This document shows, piece after piece, positions 36,066-45,130 of a stretch of DNA of 64,000 nucleotides. The stretch spans positions 124,001 to 188,000 of the forward strand of contig CAWIHK010000001.1 of assembly GCA_963835935.1 (NCBI GenBank). Direction: 5' to 3'. The position numbers and the translations under genes are program-made. The notes beneath the pieces are model-generated. The model saw only the letters and a list, made by a program, of their open reading frames with translations, was not told the DNA's origin and made no database searches. Positions within the stretch are counted from its first letter, which is position 1. Each line of letters starts with the position of its first letter. The stretch comes from CAWIHK01 sp963835935. Its GTDB lineage: Bacteria; Bacteroidota; Ignavibacteria; UBA10030; CAVZMI01.

Positions 36066-36092
36066 ATTATTTTAGAGAAATGGAAAAGAGTC

Positions 36093-36725
36093 ATGGCAGG
36101 ATTACTTGGCAAGAAACTTGGAATGACCAACGTATTCGATGAAGCGAACGGGCAGATGGTTCCCGTTACCGTTATCGAAGCGGGTCCATGTTTCGTCACC
36201 CAAATCAAAACAAAAGAGAAGGATGGTTACGAAGCCGTCCAGTTGGGATTCGATGAGAAAAAAGAGAGGGTGACGAATAAACCATTGCGAGGACATTTTG
36301 GCAAAGTCGGATTAAAGGCTCTCCGATTCGTTCGCGAGCTGAAGGGATTCGATATTGCAAAACTTCAACCGGGGAGTTCTCTTACCGTTGATGCAATCTT
36401 CGCTTTGGGTGATCAGGTAGATGTTGTCGGAACATCGAAAGGACGTGGCTTCCAGGGTGTCGTGAAGCGGCATCATTTCGGCGGCGGGTTTCGTACTCAC
36501 GGACAAAGCGATCGTGAGCGTGCTCCAGGTTCGATCGGATCAAGCTCATATCCATCTCGGGTCTTCAAAGGACTCCGTATGGCAGGCCATATGGGTGATC
36601 GGCGTGTGACAGTAAAGAATTTAAAAGTCGTGAAAATAATTCCGGAATCTAATCTTATTCTTCTTCACGGTTCCGTTCCCGGATGTAACAACGGCTATGT
36701 TGAGATAATTAAAACAGCGAAGTAA
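36093..36725 (+). CDS. rplC: 50S ribosomal protein L3
   Basis: 210 residues. Starts GLLGKKLGMTNVFDEANGQM; the long finger that reaches the peptidyl-transferase centre is GGGFRTHGQSDRERAPGSIG; ends with MGDRRVTVKNLKVV. One of two assembly-initiator proteins of the large subunit. Confidence 0.97.
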   Translation: MAGLLGKKLGMTNVFDEANGQMVPVTVIEAGPCFVTQIKTKEKDGYEAVQLGFDEKKERVTNKPLRGHFGKVGLKALRFVRELKGFDIAKLQPGSSLTVDAIFALGDQVDVVGTSKGRGFQGVVKRHHFGGGFRTHGQSDRERAPGSIGSSSYPSRVFKGLRMAGHMGDRRVTVKNLKVVKIIPESNLILLHGSVPGCNNGYVEIIKTAK

Positions 36726-36744
36726 TTCAAAATTGAGCGGAATC

Positions 36745-37374
36745 ATGGAATTAGAAATTCTAAAAAAAGACGGAAGCAAGAGCGGCGAGACTGTCACTCT
36801 CTCACCTGATATATTTGAAATTATGCCGAACGATCACGCGCTCTATCAGGCTGTTCGTGTTTACATGGCGAACCAGCGTCAAGGAACGCATAAAGTAAAG
36901 ACTATTTCCGAAGTGAGCGGCAGCGGGAAGAAACCCTGGAAGCAAAAGCATACAGGTCGTGCTCGAACAGGTTCTACACGGAATCCGATTTGGATCGGCG
37001 GCGGATCGATTTTTGGCCCACGACCTCATGATTATATTTTGAGGCTTCCGGTGAAAGTGAAAAGGCTTGCTCGGAAATCAGCGCTCAGTTATAAAGCGAA
37101 AGATGCGGCAATAGTAGTCGTTGAAGATTTCTCTATCGATTCACCGAAAACAAAAGAAATTTCAATGATCATTAAAGCTCTTGGGTTGGCTAATAAAAAA
37201 ACTTTATTCCTTACGCCGGGTAACGAACAGGGAATTGTGAAATCATGCCGAAATATTCAGAAACTTTCGGTTCGAGAGGCTGATAAAGCATCGACGTACG
37301 ACATCGTCAATAGTCAGTTCTTATTGATTCAAAAAAGTGCGATCCAAATTCTGGAACAGACTTTTACAAAATAA
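36745..37374 (+). CDS. rplD: 50S ribosomal protein L4
   Basis: 209 residues from ATG at 36745 (MELEILKKDGSKSG); an in-frame TTG at 36733 would add four residues. The extended loop lining the exit tunnel is visible as GSGKKPWKQKHTGRARTGS (about 59-77). In E. coli L4 represses the S10 operon at transcription and translation. Confidence 0.96.
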   Translation: MELEILKKDGSKSGETVTLSPDIFEIMPNDHALYQAVRVYMANQRQGTHKVKTISEVSGSGKKPWKQKHTGRARTGSTRNPIWIGGGSIFGPRPHDYILRLPVKVKRLARKSALSYKAKDAAIVVVEDFSIDSPKTKEISMIIKALGLANKKTLFLTPGNEQGIVKSCRNIQKLSVREADKASTYDIVNSQFLLIQKSAIQILEQTFTK

Positions 37375-37383
37375 GGTACAGCA

Positions 37384-37677
37384 ATGAAAGAAATTTTAGT
37401 TCGACCTTTGGTGACGGAAAAGATGACAGACTTGCAGGACGAACATCAACAGTACGCGTTTCATGTCAATCGTCTTGCGAATAAAATTGACATTACAAGT
37501 GCAATCCAAAAAAAGTTTAACGTGACTGTTCTTAGTGTTCGGACAATGGTCATGAAGGGTAAAACAAAAACACAGCTTACCCGTCGTGGCCGCTTTACAG
37601 GTCATACAAATATTTGGAAAAAAGCGATCGTGACGTTGAAAGAAGGCGACAAGATCGATTTCTTCGCACAATCGTAA
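37384..37677 (+). CDS. rplW: 50S ribosomal protein L23
   Basis: 97 residues. Starts ILVRPLVTEKMTDLQDEHQQ and carries the TMVMKGKTKTQLTRRGRFTG loop. Sits at the tunnel exit and docks signal recognition particle and trigger factor. Nine bases after rplD. Confidence 0.96.
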   Translation: MKEILVRPLVTEKMTDLQDEHQQYAFHVNRLANKIDITSAIQKKFNVTVLSVRTMVMKGKTKTQLTRRGRFTGHTNIWKKAIVTLKEGDKIDFFAQS

Positions 37678-37695
37678 GCGGGAGTAAATGAAACC

Positions 37696-38535
37696 ATGGG
37701 TATCCGAAAATTAAAACCGAAAACGCCGGGAACACGTTGGATGTCGGTAAGTACATTTGACGAGGTCAGTAAAACGAAACCGGAAAAATCCCTCATCGAG
37801 CCGAAACCTAGTACCGGGGGACGAAACAATACCGGACGCATTACATCGCGGCATCGCGGCGGTGGACATAAAAGATTCTACCGTATCATCGATTTCAAAC
37901 GTAATAAAATAGGAATCGACGCTCACGTTGTTTCTATAGAATATGATCCAAATCGTTCCGCACGTATCGCACTCCTTCATTATTCCGATGGTGAAAAGCG
38001 TTATATCTTGGCGCCAGACGGAATGAAGGTCGGTGAACTTGTGCAGAACGGCGATAGCGCCGAAATCAAATCTGGTAATTCGATGCCGATAAAAAATATT
38101 CCAGTCGGTACATTCATTCACAACGTAGAGTTGCGAGAAGGAAAAGGCGGACAATTAGCAAGAAGTGCGGGTGCCTACGCTCAGCTCATGGCGAGGGAAG
38201 GCGATTACGCACAATTGCGTTTACCGTCAGGCGAGGTTCGAAAAGTTCGTGTTCAATGTACGGCGACAATCGGTATTGTGGGAAATCTTGAGCACGAAAA
38301 TATCAGTGTTGGAAAAGCAGGACGGTCACGATGGCTTGGCATTCGTCCGCAATCACGCGGCGTAGTGCAGAATCCCTGTGACCACCCGCATGGCGGCGGT
38401 GAAGGAAAATCCCCGCAAGGGAATCCGCATCCGGTATCACCGTGGGGTTGGAAGACAAAAGGAATGAAAACACGGAAAGCAAAATCATCAGATAAATATA
38501 TCGTAAAGCGACGCAGTAATAAAAGGATCCCATAA
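37696..38535 (+). CDS. rplB: 50S ribosomal protein L2
   Basis: 279 residues. RNA-binding core GRNNTGRITSRHRGGGHKR; C-terminal catalytic-centre neighbour DHPHGGGEGKSP with the conserved His; basic tail KRRSNKRIP. Required for subunit association and peptidyl transfer. Three bases before rpsS. Confidence 0.97.
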   Translation: MGIRKLKPKTPGTRWMSVSTFDEVSKTKPEKSLIEPKPSTGGRNNTGRITSRHRGGGHKRFYRIIDFKRNKIGIDAHVVSIEYDPNRSARIALLHYSDGEKRYILAPDGMKVGELVQNGDSAEIKSGNSMPIKNIPVGTFIHNVELREGKGGQLARSAGAYAQLMAREGDYAQLRLPSGEVRKVRVQCTATIGIVGNLEHENISVGKAGRSRWLGIRPQSRGVVQNPCDHPHGGGEGKSPQGNPHPVSPWGWKTKGMKTRKAKSSDKYIVKRRSNKRIP

Positions 38536-38538
38536 TTT

Positions 38539-38823
38539 ATGGCACGCTCTCTGAAAAAAGGACCGTATGTTGATGCGAAACTGGCAAAAAAAGTTCAGGA
38601 ACAATCGAAATCGGCACAAAAGAAAGTTATTAAAACCTGGTCGCGTTCCTCAACAATAACGCCGGATTTTGTCGGCTATACGTTTGCTGTTCATAATGGC
38701 AACAAATTTATTCCGGTTTATATTCACGAAGGTATGGTTGGCCATAAACTCGGCGAGTTTGCCCCGACGCGGATATTTCGAGGGCATCCAGGTGTTCGAT
38801 CTGAAGAAACAACAACTGCGTAG
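38539..38823 (+). CDS. rpsS: 30S ribosomal protein S19
   Basis: 94 residues. MARSLKKGPYVDAKL at the start, then TWSRSSTITPDFVGYTFAVH and VGHKLGEFAPTRIFRGH. Binds S13 in the 30S head. Confidence 0.97.
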   Translation: MARSLKKGPYVDAKLAKKVQEQSKSAQKKVIKTWSRSSTITPDFVGYTFAVHNGNKFIPVYIHEGMVGHKLGEFAPTRIFRGHPGVRSEETTTA

Positions 38824-38847
38824 CGAAGAAAACGGAGAAAAGTTTTT

Positions 38848-39198
38848 ATGGAAGCACGTGCAATACATCGGTATATCCCGTCATCACCGCGGAAGATGCG
38901 GCTTGTGGTCGAAATGATTCGTGGAAAAGGAGTCGATGATGCGTTGAACATCCTTCACTTCGATCCACATCATGCATCGAAGTTTGCAGAGAAGGTTCTC
39001 CGTTCTGCGATCTCGAATTTTCAAAACAAAGACGATGCTCGAAAAGTCGATGTCGATACATTGTATGTTAAAGAAGTTTTCGTTAATGGCGGTCCGATGC
39101 AAAAGCGTGTTTTGCCTGCTCCGATGGGCCGGGCATTTCGAATCCGTAAACGCTCCAACCATCTGACGGTGATTGTGGCACAACGCGAAGAAAAATAA
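38848..39198 (+). CDS. rplV: 50S ribosomal protein L22
   Basis: 116 residues. Globular part with SSPRKMRLVVEMIRGKGVDDAL; the tunnel hairpin is KRVLPAPMGRAFRIRKRSNHL (in part), where macrolide-linked changes occur in other species; none is evident here. Confidence 0.96.
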   Translation: MEARAIHRYIPSSPRKMRLVVEMIRGKGVDDALNILHFDPHHASKFAEKVLRSAISNFQNKDDARKVDVDTLYVKEVFVNGGPMQKRVLPAPMGRAFRIRKRSNHLTVIVAQREEK

Positions 39199-39233
39199 TT
39201 CATTTTTTAGTAAAGAAGTTTCGAGGAGGAATT

Positions 39234-39872
39234 TTGGGACAAAAGACGCATCCGGTCGGGCTTCGGCTCGGTATCGTTCGATCGTGGGATTCCAATTGGT
39301 ACGACGAAAAAGGTTTTGCTGCCAAGCTCAACGAGGATTTGGTTATTCGTAATTACGTTCGCAGCCGTCTGAAAAAAGCGGGCATCTCGCGAATCGTGAT
39401 CGAACGCACCCCGAAACGCGCTGTGATTTCGATCCACACATCCCGTCCTGGAATCGTGATCGGTCGGAGCGGTAAAGAAATTGCTCAGCTCGAAGAAGAG
39501 TTAAAAAAAGTTACTAGTAAAGAGGTGAAAATCCTTATCAACGAAATAAAACGACCGGAGTTGGATGCTTATCTTGTGGCAGAGAATATCGCATCGCAGA
39601 TCGAAGGGCGCATTTCATTTCGTCGTGCTATGAAACAGGCATTAACCTCTGCAATGCGGATGGGCGCCGAAGGTATTCGTGTGATGTGTGCGGGCCGACT
39701 CGGCGGAGCTGAAATTGCGCGATCTGAACAATATAAAGAAGGCCGAATTCCTCTCCACACTTTACGTGCAGATATCGACTATGCGTCTGTTTCAGCAAGC
39801 ACAATTTATGGTTTGATCGGAGTCAAAGTTTGGATTTGCAAAGGTGAAATTCTCGGGTCATCAACAAAGTAA
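39234..39872 (+). CDS. rpsC: 30S ribosomal protein S3
   Basis: 212 residues from TTG, with GAGGAGG directly upstream deciding the start (MGQKTHPVGLRLGI). The KH domain has GIVIGRSGKEIAQLEEEL (about 64-81); the C-terminal domain has GRLGGAEIARSEQYKEGRIP. Part of the mRNA entry helicase with S4 and S5. Confidence 0.97.
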   Translation: MGQKTHPVGLRLGIVRSWDSNWYDEKGFAAKLNEDLVIRNYVRSRLKKAGISRIVIERTPKRAVISIHTSRPGIVIGRSGKEIAQLEEELKKVTSKEVKILINEIKRPELDAYLVAENIASQIEGRISFRRAMKQALTSAMRMGAEGIRVMCAGRLGGAEIARSEQYKEGRIPLHTLRADIDYASVSASTIYGLIGVKVWICKGEILGSSTK

Positions 39873-39898
39873 AAAGTAGTTGAAGGAGTGAATGTGAT

Positions 39899-40321
39899 AT
39901 GTTAATGCCGAAACGTGTAAAATATAGAAAAACGCAGCGAGGACGGATGAAAGGAAAAGCAACTCGGGGTGCATCTATTGCATTTGGTGATTTCGGGTTG
40001 AAAGCGATGGAACCGGGTTGGATTACAAGCCGTCAAATCGAAGCTTCGCGTGTCGCTATCACTCGTCTGATGAAACGTGAAGGAAAAGTTTGGATTCGTA
40101 TTTTCCCCGATAAACCGGTAACAAAAAAACCTGCTGAAACTCGTATGGGATCCGGAAAAGGCGCTCCTGAATTCTGGGTGTCGGTCGTAGAGCCGGGACG
40201 GGTGATGTTTGAATTGGGTGGAATATCACGTAAGATCGCGGAAGACGCTTTACGGTTAGCGTCACATAAACTTCCTATTAAAACACGATTTGTCGTGCGT
40301 CAAGGGTTTGAGGGAGAATAA
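39899..40321 (+). CDS. rplP: 50S ribosomal protein L16
   Basis: 140 residues. MLMPKRVKYRKTQRGRMKG start; GKGAPEFWVSVVEPGRVMFE in the middle. ATG at 39899 has GAAGGAG upstream; Met3 (39905) is possible. Binds near the A-site tRNA elbow. Two bases before rpmC. Confidence 0.96.
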   Translation: MLMPKRVKYRKTQRGRMKGKATRGASIAFGDFGLKAMEPGWITSRQIEASRVAITRLMKREGKVWIRIFPDKPVTKKPAETRMGSGKGAPEFWVSVVEPGRVMFELGGISRKIAEDALRLASHKLPIKTRFVVRQGFEGE

Positions 40322-40323
40322 CA

Positions 40324-40542
40324 ATGGGAATGACTAAAGCAAGAGACATTCGTCAATTACCGGTGCCGGAACTTGAAAAGCGCGTTCAGGAAAATCTAGA
40401 AACGCTCCTGCAGATGCGATTCGCACATGGTACACGCCAATTGGAAAACACCGCGCTGCTGCATACAACACGCAAGGAACTCGCATTGATGCTTACTATT
40501 TTAAGAGAGCGTCAACGTGAAACTGCGGCGGCAACAAAATAA
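40324..40542 (+). CDS. rpmC: 50S ribosomal protein L29
   Basis: 72 residues, two long helices. Contains KARDIRQLPVPELEKRVQEN and the family core LLQMRFAHGTRQLENTALL. Located at the tunnel exit beside L23. Confidence 0.95.
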   Translation: MGMTKARDIRQLPVPELEKRVQENLETLLQMRFAHGTRQLENTALLHTTRKELALMLTILRERQRETAAATK

Positions 40543-40558
40543 ATAAAGGAATTTGAAA

Positions 40559-40831
40559 TTGAATACGGTCATGACAGAACGGACAACACGACGCAAAGTG
40601 CGCACGGGAAAAGTGGTAAGCACAAAGATGCAAAAGAGCATCGTTGTCGTAATTCAACAACAGGTTGCTCACCCACTGTTTAAGAAAAGAGTGAAGCAAA
40701 CCTCCCGATTGATGGCGCATGATGAGAAAAATGAAGCTAATGTAGGCGATAAAGTTCGCATTATGGAAATACGTCCGTTAAGTTCCCGGAAGCGATGGCG
40801 TTTGGTAGAAATTATTGAAAAAGCGAAATAA
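40559..40831 (+). CDS. rpsQ: 30S ribosomal protein S17
   Basis: 90 residues from TTG at 40559, eight bases after AAAGGA; a TTG at 40553 is too close to that site and the ATG at 40571 too far. RRKVRTGKVVSTKMQKSIVV and GDKVRIMEIRPLSSRKRWR are the S17 signatures. Confidence 0.94.
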   Translation: MNTVMTERTTRRKVRTGKVVSTKMQKSIVVVIQQQVAHPLFKKRVKQTSRLMAHDEKNEANVGDKVRIMEIRPLSSRKRWRLVEIIEKAK

Positions 40832-40858
40832 CGATCACCCAGTGAGGAGGATTAGGGT

Positions 40859-41227
40859 ATGATACAGGAAGAGACCAATCTGGTTGTTGCCGATAATTCA
40901 GGCGCAAAAAAAGTTCGATGCATCCGCGTGTTGGGTGGTCACGATCGCCGTTATGCAGGTGTTGGGGATTTGATAGTCGTGTCGGTAAAAAGTGCGATTC
41001 CCGGCGCTGCAGTAAAAAAAGGCGAAGTCTCACGTGCAGTGATAGTACGAACAAAAAAAGAAACACAACGTAAAGATGGTTCATTCATTCGATTTGATGA
41101 GAACGCTGCTGTGCTTCTGAATGCTCAAGGCGAACCACGCGGCACACGTATTTTCGGACCGGTCGCACGTGAACTTCGTGAGAAGCAGTATATGAAAATA
41201 GTGTCACTGGCACCTGAAGTGTTATAA
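40859..41227 (+). CDS. rplN: 50S ribosomal protein L14
   Basis: 122 residues. MIQEETNLVVADNSGAKKVR start; GAAVKKGEVSRAVIVRTKKE; ends EKQYMKIVSLAPEVL. Lies at the subunit interface. GAGGAGG ribosome site. Confidence 0.97.
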   Translation: MIQEETNLVVADNSGAKKVRCIRVLGGHDRRYAGVGDLIVVSVKSAIPGAAVKKGEVSRAVIVRTKKETQRKDGSFIRFDENAAVLLNAQGEPRGTRIFGPVARELREKQYMKIVSLAPEVL

Positions 41228-41238
41228 ACGGAGAAAGT

Positions 41239-41562
41239 ATGAAAATCCATAAAAATGACAATGTTCTCGTGATCTCCGGTAACGATCGCGGTAAAAAAGG
41301 AAAAGTGTTGAAGGTATTTACGGCGAAACAACGAGTGATCGTGGAAGGCGTCAATATTGTCAAACGGCACACTAAACCGAATCAACGAAATCCGCAAGGG
41401 GGCATCGTTCAAAAGGAAGCTCCAATTCAGGCCTCGAAGGTTATGGTGATTGATCCGAAAAGTGGCGAGCCGACACGGGTTGGCGGAGCCTATGTAACGG
41501 ATGCCGTAACCGGTAAACGAAAACACATGCGAATCGCGCATGTCAATGGTGAAATGTTTTAA
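41239..41562 (+). CDS. rplX: 50S ribosomal protein L24
   Basis: 107 residues. KOW motif at the start (NDNVLVISGNDRGKKGKVLK), then VEGVNIVKRHTKPN and an EAPIQASKVMVIDP strand. Assembly-initiator protein near the tunnel exit. Confidence 0.96.
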   Translation: MKIHKNDNVLVISGNDRGKKGKVLKVFTAKQRVIVEGVNIVKRHTKPNQRNPQGGIVQKEAPIQASKVMVIDPKSGEPTRVGGAYVTDAVTGKRKHMRIAHVNGEMF

Positions 41563-41582
41563 TTTTTTGTGAGAAGTCCAAC

Positions 41583-42248
41583 ATGGCGAAAGAGAAACAA
41601 AAGAAGACTGAAGCACCGGCTGCAAAATCTAAGGAGACGCAGGGCAAAAAGAAATTAGTGGAAGAGAAAGTCCCTGTCCGGATGCTGGAAAAATATCGGC
41701 GTGAAGTAGTGCCGCAATTGATGAAGCGGTTCAATTATAAAAACGTGATGCAGGTCCCACGATTGGAAAAGATCTGCATAAACATGGGTTTGGGTGCCGC
41801 AACACAAGACCCAAAACTTCTCGAGATGGGAACGAAGGATATGGAAACTATCACGGGACAAAAAGTTGTCATCACAAAGGCACGGAAGTCAATTTCAAAT
41901 TTTAAACTGCGCGAAAATGTTGCGATAGGCGCTCGTGTAACATTGCGTCGTGCACGTATGTATGAATTTATGGATCGCTTTATTTCTGTGGCGATCCCAC
42001 GCATCCGTGATTTTCGCGGATTGTCCGATAAATCGTTCGATGGCCGGGGAAATTATACGGTAGGTGTAAAAGAACAAATTATTTTTTCCGAGATAGATGT
42101 CGATAAAGTTCAAAAAATTCAAGGGATGGATATTTCGTTTGTCACAACAGCGAAGACAGACGAAGAGGCATATGAATTATTGAAAGCACTCGGGATGCCG
42201 TTCGTCAAGCGCGACGCACCGGTGAGTACTCAATCTACGAACGCTTAA
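41583..42248 (+). CDS. rplE: 50S ribosomal protein L5 with N-terminal extension
   Basis: 221 residues. L5 proper starts near residue 34 (MLEKYRREVVPQLMKRFNY) and shows ITGQKVVITKARKSISNFKL and DRFISVAIPRIRDFRGL. About 32 Lys/Glu/Ala-rich residues precede it and a short tail follows, so it is 35-40 residues longer than usual. The extension looks disordered. Met34 has no ribosome site, so the extension is probably real. Binds 5S rRNA. Confidence 0.95.
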   Translation: MAKEKQKKTEAPAAKSKETQGKKKLVEEKVPVRMLEKYRREVVPQLMKRFNYKNVMQVPRLEKICINMGLGAATQDPKLLEMGTKDMETITGQKVVITKARKSISNFKLRENVAIGARVTLRRARMYEFMDRFISVAIPRIRDFRGLSDKSFDGRGNYTVGVKEQIIFSEIDVDKVQKIQGMDISFVTTAKTDEEAYELLKALGMPFVKRDAPVSTQSTNA

Positions 42249-42268
42249 CGAGGAAGGAAGGAGATTCT

Positions 42269-42454
42269 GTGGCTCGACTAGCAATGAGAGTCAAGGCGAA
42301 AAAAACGCCGAAGTATAAAGTCCGTGCACATAACCGATGCAGTATCTGCGGCCGTCCACGCGCATATTTACGGAAATTTGGCATCTGCAGACTGTGTTTC
42401 CGGAAGATGGCCCTGGAAGGTAAAATTCCTGGTGTCCGTAAAGCAAGCTGGTAA
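42269..42454 (+). CDS. rpsN: 30S ribosomal protein S14, zinc-binding (type Z) form
   Basis: 61 residues from GTG with AAGGAGATT upstream. Zinc site CSICGRPRAYLRKFGICRLC (residues 24-43) has two CxxC pairs; ends IPGVRKASW. The short, zinc-type paralogue sits in the spc operon. Confidence 0.97.
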   Translation: MARLAMRVKAKKTPKYKVRAHNRCSICGRPRAYLRKFGICRLCFRKMALEGKIPGVRKASW

Positions 42455-42492
42455 TAAAGTTCGCAAGAGAGTTTAAAGGAGAGGAAAAGACA

Positions 42493-42888
42493 ATGGGAGT
42501 AACAGATCCGATTGCGGATTACTTGACGCGTTTACGCAATGCGATGCAAGCGCGCCATAAAAAAGTTGATGTTCCGGCATCACGACTGAAACGTGAGTTG
42601 ACAAAAATCCTGCTTCAATATAAGTATATCGCTAGTTACACTGAAGTGCAGGACAGTAAGCAAGGAATCCTTCGAATTTATCTGAAGTATAACGAAGGAC
42701 AGTCAGTGGTCAATGGTTTAGACAGAGTTAGTACACCCGGACGCCGGGTTTATACAGATTCTGAAAAATTGCCCCGCGTGTTGAATGGGCTTGGTATCTC
42801 GGTAATTTCAACTTCGCGTGGAGTAATGACGGATAAGGAAGCGCGCCGCCAGCATGTTGGTGGTGAAGTCGTATGTCGAATTTGGTAA
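42493..42888 (+). CDS. rpsH: 30S ribosomal protein S8
   Basis: 131 residues. DPIADYLTRLRNAMQARHKK at the start and the C-terminal VISTSRGVMTDKEARRQHVG. Binds the central domain of 16S rRNA; represses the spc operon in E. coli by mimicry at the L5 start, a site not evident here. Confidence 0.97.
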   Translation: MGVTDPIADYLTRLRNAMQARHKKVDVPASRLKRELTKILLQYKYIASYTEVQDSKQGILRIYLKYNEGQSVVNGLDRVSTPGRRVYTDSEKLPRVLNGLGISVISTSRGVMTDKEARRQHVGGEVVCRIW

Positions 42889-42913
42889 CTGATAGCGAGC
42901 AAGGAGAATAACT

Positions 42914-43459
42914 GTGTCACGAATTGGACGGAAACCGGTACCTATTGTCAATGGAGTAAAAGTTGATGTTGCCGCTGGTATCGTAAAAGTAAAAGGACCG
43001 AAAGGTGAATTGCAGGCGGAAATCCATAAGGATATTACCGTCGAAGTAAAAAACAATGAAGTGATTGTTACACGCCACGCAGATGATAAAACGCATCGCG
43101 CCTTGCACGGTCTGTGGCGCGCGCTCATCGCGAACATGGTGAAGGGTGTCACTGTCGGTTACGAGCAGAAGCTTGAGATTGTCGGTGTCGGATATAAAGC
43201 GGAAGTGAAAGGGAAGAAACTTCAACTCGCTCTCGGATTCTCTCATCCGATACTTTTTTCACCGCCTCCGGGCATTACCGTTGTAGCGCCAACGATGACG
43301 AATATTACAATTTCGGGTATCGATAAACAGCTTGTCGGTCAGGTTGCTGCTAAACTCCGATCCTTCCGTCCACCTGAGCCTTATAAAGGAAAAGGCGTGA
43401 AGTATGAGGGTGAGTATATCCGGCGTAAGGCGGGCAAAGCTGCAACGGCAGGAAAATAA
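42914..43459 (+). CDS. rplF: 50S ribosomal protein L6
   Basis: 181 residues from GTG (MSRIGRKPVPIVNGVKVDVA), preceded by AAGGAGAA. C-terminal signature RSFRPPEPYKGKGVKYEGEY. Two-domain protein near the sarcin-ricin loop. Confidence 0.97.
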   Translation: MSRIGRKPVPIVNGVKVDVAAGIVKVKGPKGELQAEIHKDITVEVKNNEVIVTRHADDKTHRALHGLWRALIANMVKGVTVGYEQKLEIVGVGYKAEVKGKKLQLALGFSHPILFSPPPGITVVAPTMTNITISGIDKQLVGQVAAKLRSFRPPEPYKGKGVKYEGEYIRRKAGKAATAGK

Positions 43460-43488
43460 TTTTTTGAATTCATGAAGGCAAGTAAGTT

Positions 43489-43857
43489 ATGGCTGCGAAA
43501 ACAAAACAATATCACCGAGTGAAAATAAAACAGCATATTCGTAAGACGGTTTTAGGATCGGTTGAACGTCCACGATTATCCGTCTATCGGAGTCTGAATC
43601 ATATCTACGTGCAGATTATTGATGACACAACTGGAAGAACACTGGTTGCGACCTCGTCACTCGCGAAAGATCTCCGTGAATCCATCACGAAAGAAATGAA
43701 ACCGATTCAAGTAGCAAAAGTAGTTGGTGTCGCTTCTGCAAAGAAAGCTTTGGAGAAAAATATTAAAGAAGTGGTGTTCGACCGGAACGGGTTCCGCTAT
43801 CATGGATGCATCAAAGCATTGGCTGACGGTGCCCGCGAAGGTGGTCTGAAATTTTGA
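43489..43857 (+). CDS. rplR: 50S ribosomal protein L18
   Basis: 122 residues. RPRLSVYRSLNHIYVQIIDD and VFDRNGFRYHGCIKALADGA signatures. Binds 5S rRNA with L5. Confidence 0.96.
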   Translation: MAAKTKQYHRVKIKQHIRKTVLGSVERPRLSVYRSLNHIYVQIIDDTTGRTLVATSSLAKDLRESITKEMKPIQVAKVVGVASAKKALEKNIKEVVFDRNGFRYHGCIKALADGAREGGLKF

Positions 43858-43890
43858 GTCAACGATTAATTATAACTTCGGAGTTTACTC

Positions 43891-44394
43891 GTGTCAAAAC
43901 TTAAAGCTAGCGAAATGGAATTGAAAGACAAGCTCGTCTACGTTAATCGCGTTGCAAAGGTCGTGAAAGGCGGACGACGCTTTAGCTTTAATGCAATCGT
44001 CGTGGTCGGCGACGGGAACGGCCATGTCGGCCTCGGTCTGGGAAAGGCGAATGAAGTAACGAATGCTATCGCTAAGGGGATCGACGATGCGAAAAAGAAT
44101 GTCGTGAAAGTAAATATATTGAACGGCACAATTCCTCATCCGGTTCTTGGTAAGTTTGGCGCCGGGAAAGTTCTTCTTAAACCTGCTTCACCGGGAACAG
44201 GGTTGATAGCTGGAGGTGGTGTCCGTGCGGTTCTCGAATCGGCTGGAGTTAAAGATGTTTTGACAAAATCCATGGGTTCATCGAATCCTCACAACACTGT
44301 AAAGGCAACTATGAAAGCCCTGCTTTCATTAAAAGATCCAAAAACAATTGCTGCAAGCCGCAGCGTGACCTTAACTGAACTCTTCCACGGTTAA
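43891..44394 (+). CDS. rpsE: 30S ribosomal protein S5
   Basis: 167 residues from GTG. KVVKGGRRFSFNAIVVVGDG carries the loop linked to spectinomycin binding; GHVGLGLGKANEV and MGSSNPHNTVKAT follow. Works with S3 and S4 at the mRNA entry site. Confidence 0.97.
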   Translation: MSKLKASEMELKDKLVYVNRVAKVVKGGRRFSFNAIVVVGDGNGHVGLGLGKANEVTNAIAKGIDDAKKNVVKVNILNGTIPHPVLGKFGAGKVLLKPASPGTGLIAGGGVRAVLESAGVKDVLTKSMGSSNPHNTVKATMKALLSLKDPKTIAASRSVTLTELFHG

Positions 44395-44406
44395 TAAAGG
44401 AAAATC

Positions 44407-44598
44407 ATGAGCGAAGAGAAAAAAATTCGTATTACACAGATATATAGTATTGCTGATTGTCTGGAAAAACAAAAACGAACAATAAAAGCATTAGGCCTCG
44501 GCCGACCGAATTATTCGGTCGTGAAAACTGATACTGCGCAAATCCGTGGGATGATAAATGTTGTTCGTCATTTAGTCAAAGTCGAAGAAGCGAAGTAA
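44407..44598 (+). CDS. rpmD: 50S ribosomal protein L30
   Basis: 63 residues. RITQIYSIADCLEKQKRTIKALGL matches L30 (short bacterial form); ends RGMINVVRHLVKVEEAK. 12 bases after rpsE. Confidence 0.95.
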   Translation: MSEEKKIRITQIYSIADCLEKQKRTIKALGLGRPNYSVVKTDTAQIRGMINVVRHLVKVEEAK

Positions 44599-44626
44599 AA
44601 ACTTATACATTCGAGCAGGATTTTGT

Positions 44627-45127
44627 ATGACACGTAATATTCTTGGAAATCTTCAATATGCACCGGGATCCCGGAAGCCGCGTAAAAGAATTGGCAGGGG
44701 CCAGGGTTCTGGACATGGTGGAACATCAACACGCGGACATAAAGGAGCCGGTTCGCGCTCCGGAACAAAATACCGTCCATGGTTTGAAGGCGGACAGATG
44801 CCTTTGAGCAGGCGCGTTCCGAAATACGGATTTGAAAGCCCGTTTCGTGTTGAGTATCAGGGTGTGAATGTTGTAACGCTCGAAAAACTTGTTGCAGACG
44901 GTAAAGTGCGAGATGGAATCATCACTCCCGAAGTGTTGTGTAAGAATGGTTTGTTGGTAAAAAAAGATTCGCTGGTAAAAATTCTCGGGAATGGTGAATT
45001 GAAATCGAAGTTGGAAATTTCAGCCAATGCGTTCAGCAAATCTGCTATTGAAAAGATTGAAGCTGCCGGGGGGAAAGTTAATACACTGACTCAATCACAC
45101 AAGTCTGAGACTTCAAAGAAAAAATAG
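44627..45127 (+). CDS. rplO: 50S ribosomal protein L15
   Basis: 166 residues. Gly/Arg-rich N-terminus RIGRGQGSGHGGTSTRGHKG penetrates rRNA; GGQMPLSRRVPKYGF next; ends in a Lys-rich tail slightly longer than usual. Three bases before secY. Confidence 0.96.
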   Translation: MTRNILGNLQYAPGSRKPRKRIGRGQGSGHGGTSTRGHKGAGSRSGTKYRPWFEGGQMPLSRRVPKYGFESPFRVEYQGVNVVTLEKLVADGKVRDGIITPEVLCKNGLLVKKDSLVKILGNGELKSKLEISANAFSKSAIEKIEAAGGKVNTLTQSHKSETSKKK

Positions 45128-45130
45128 GCC

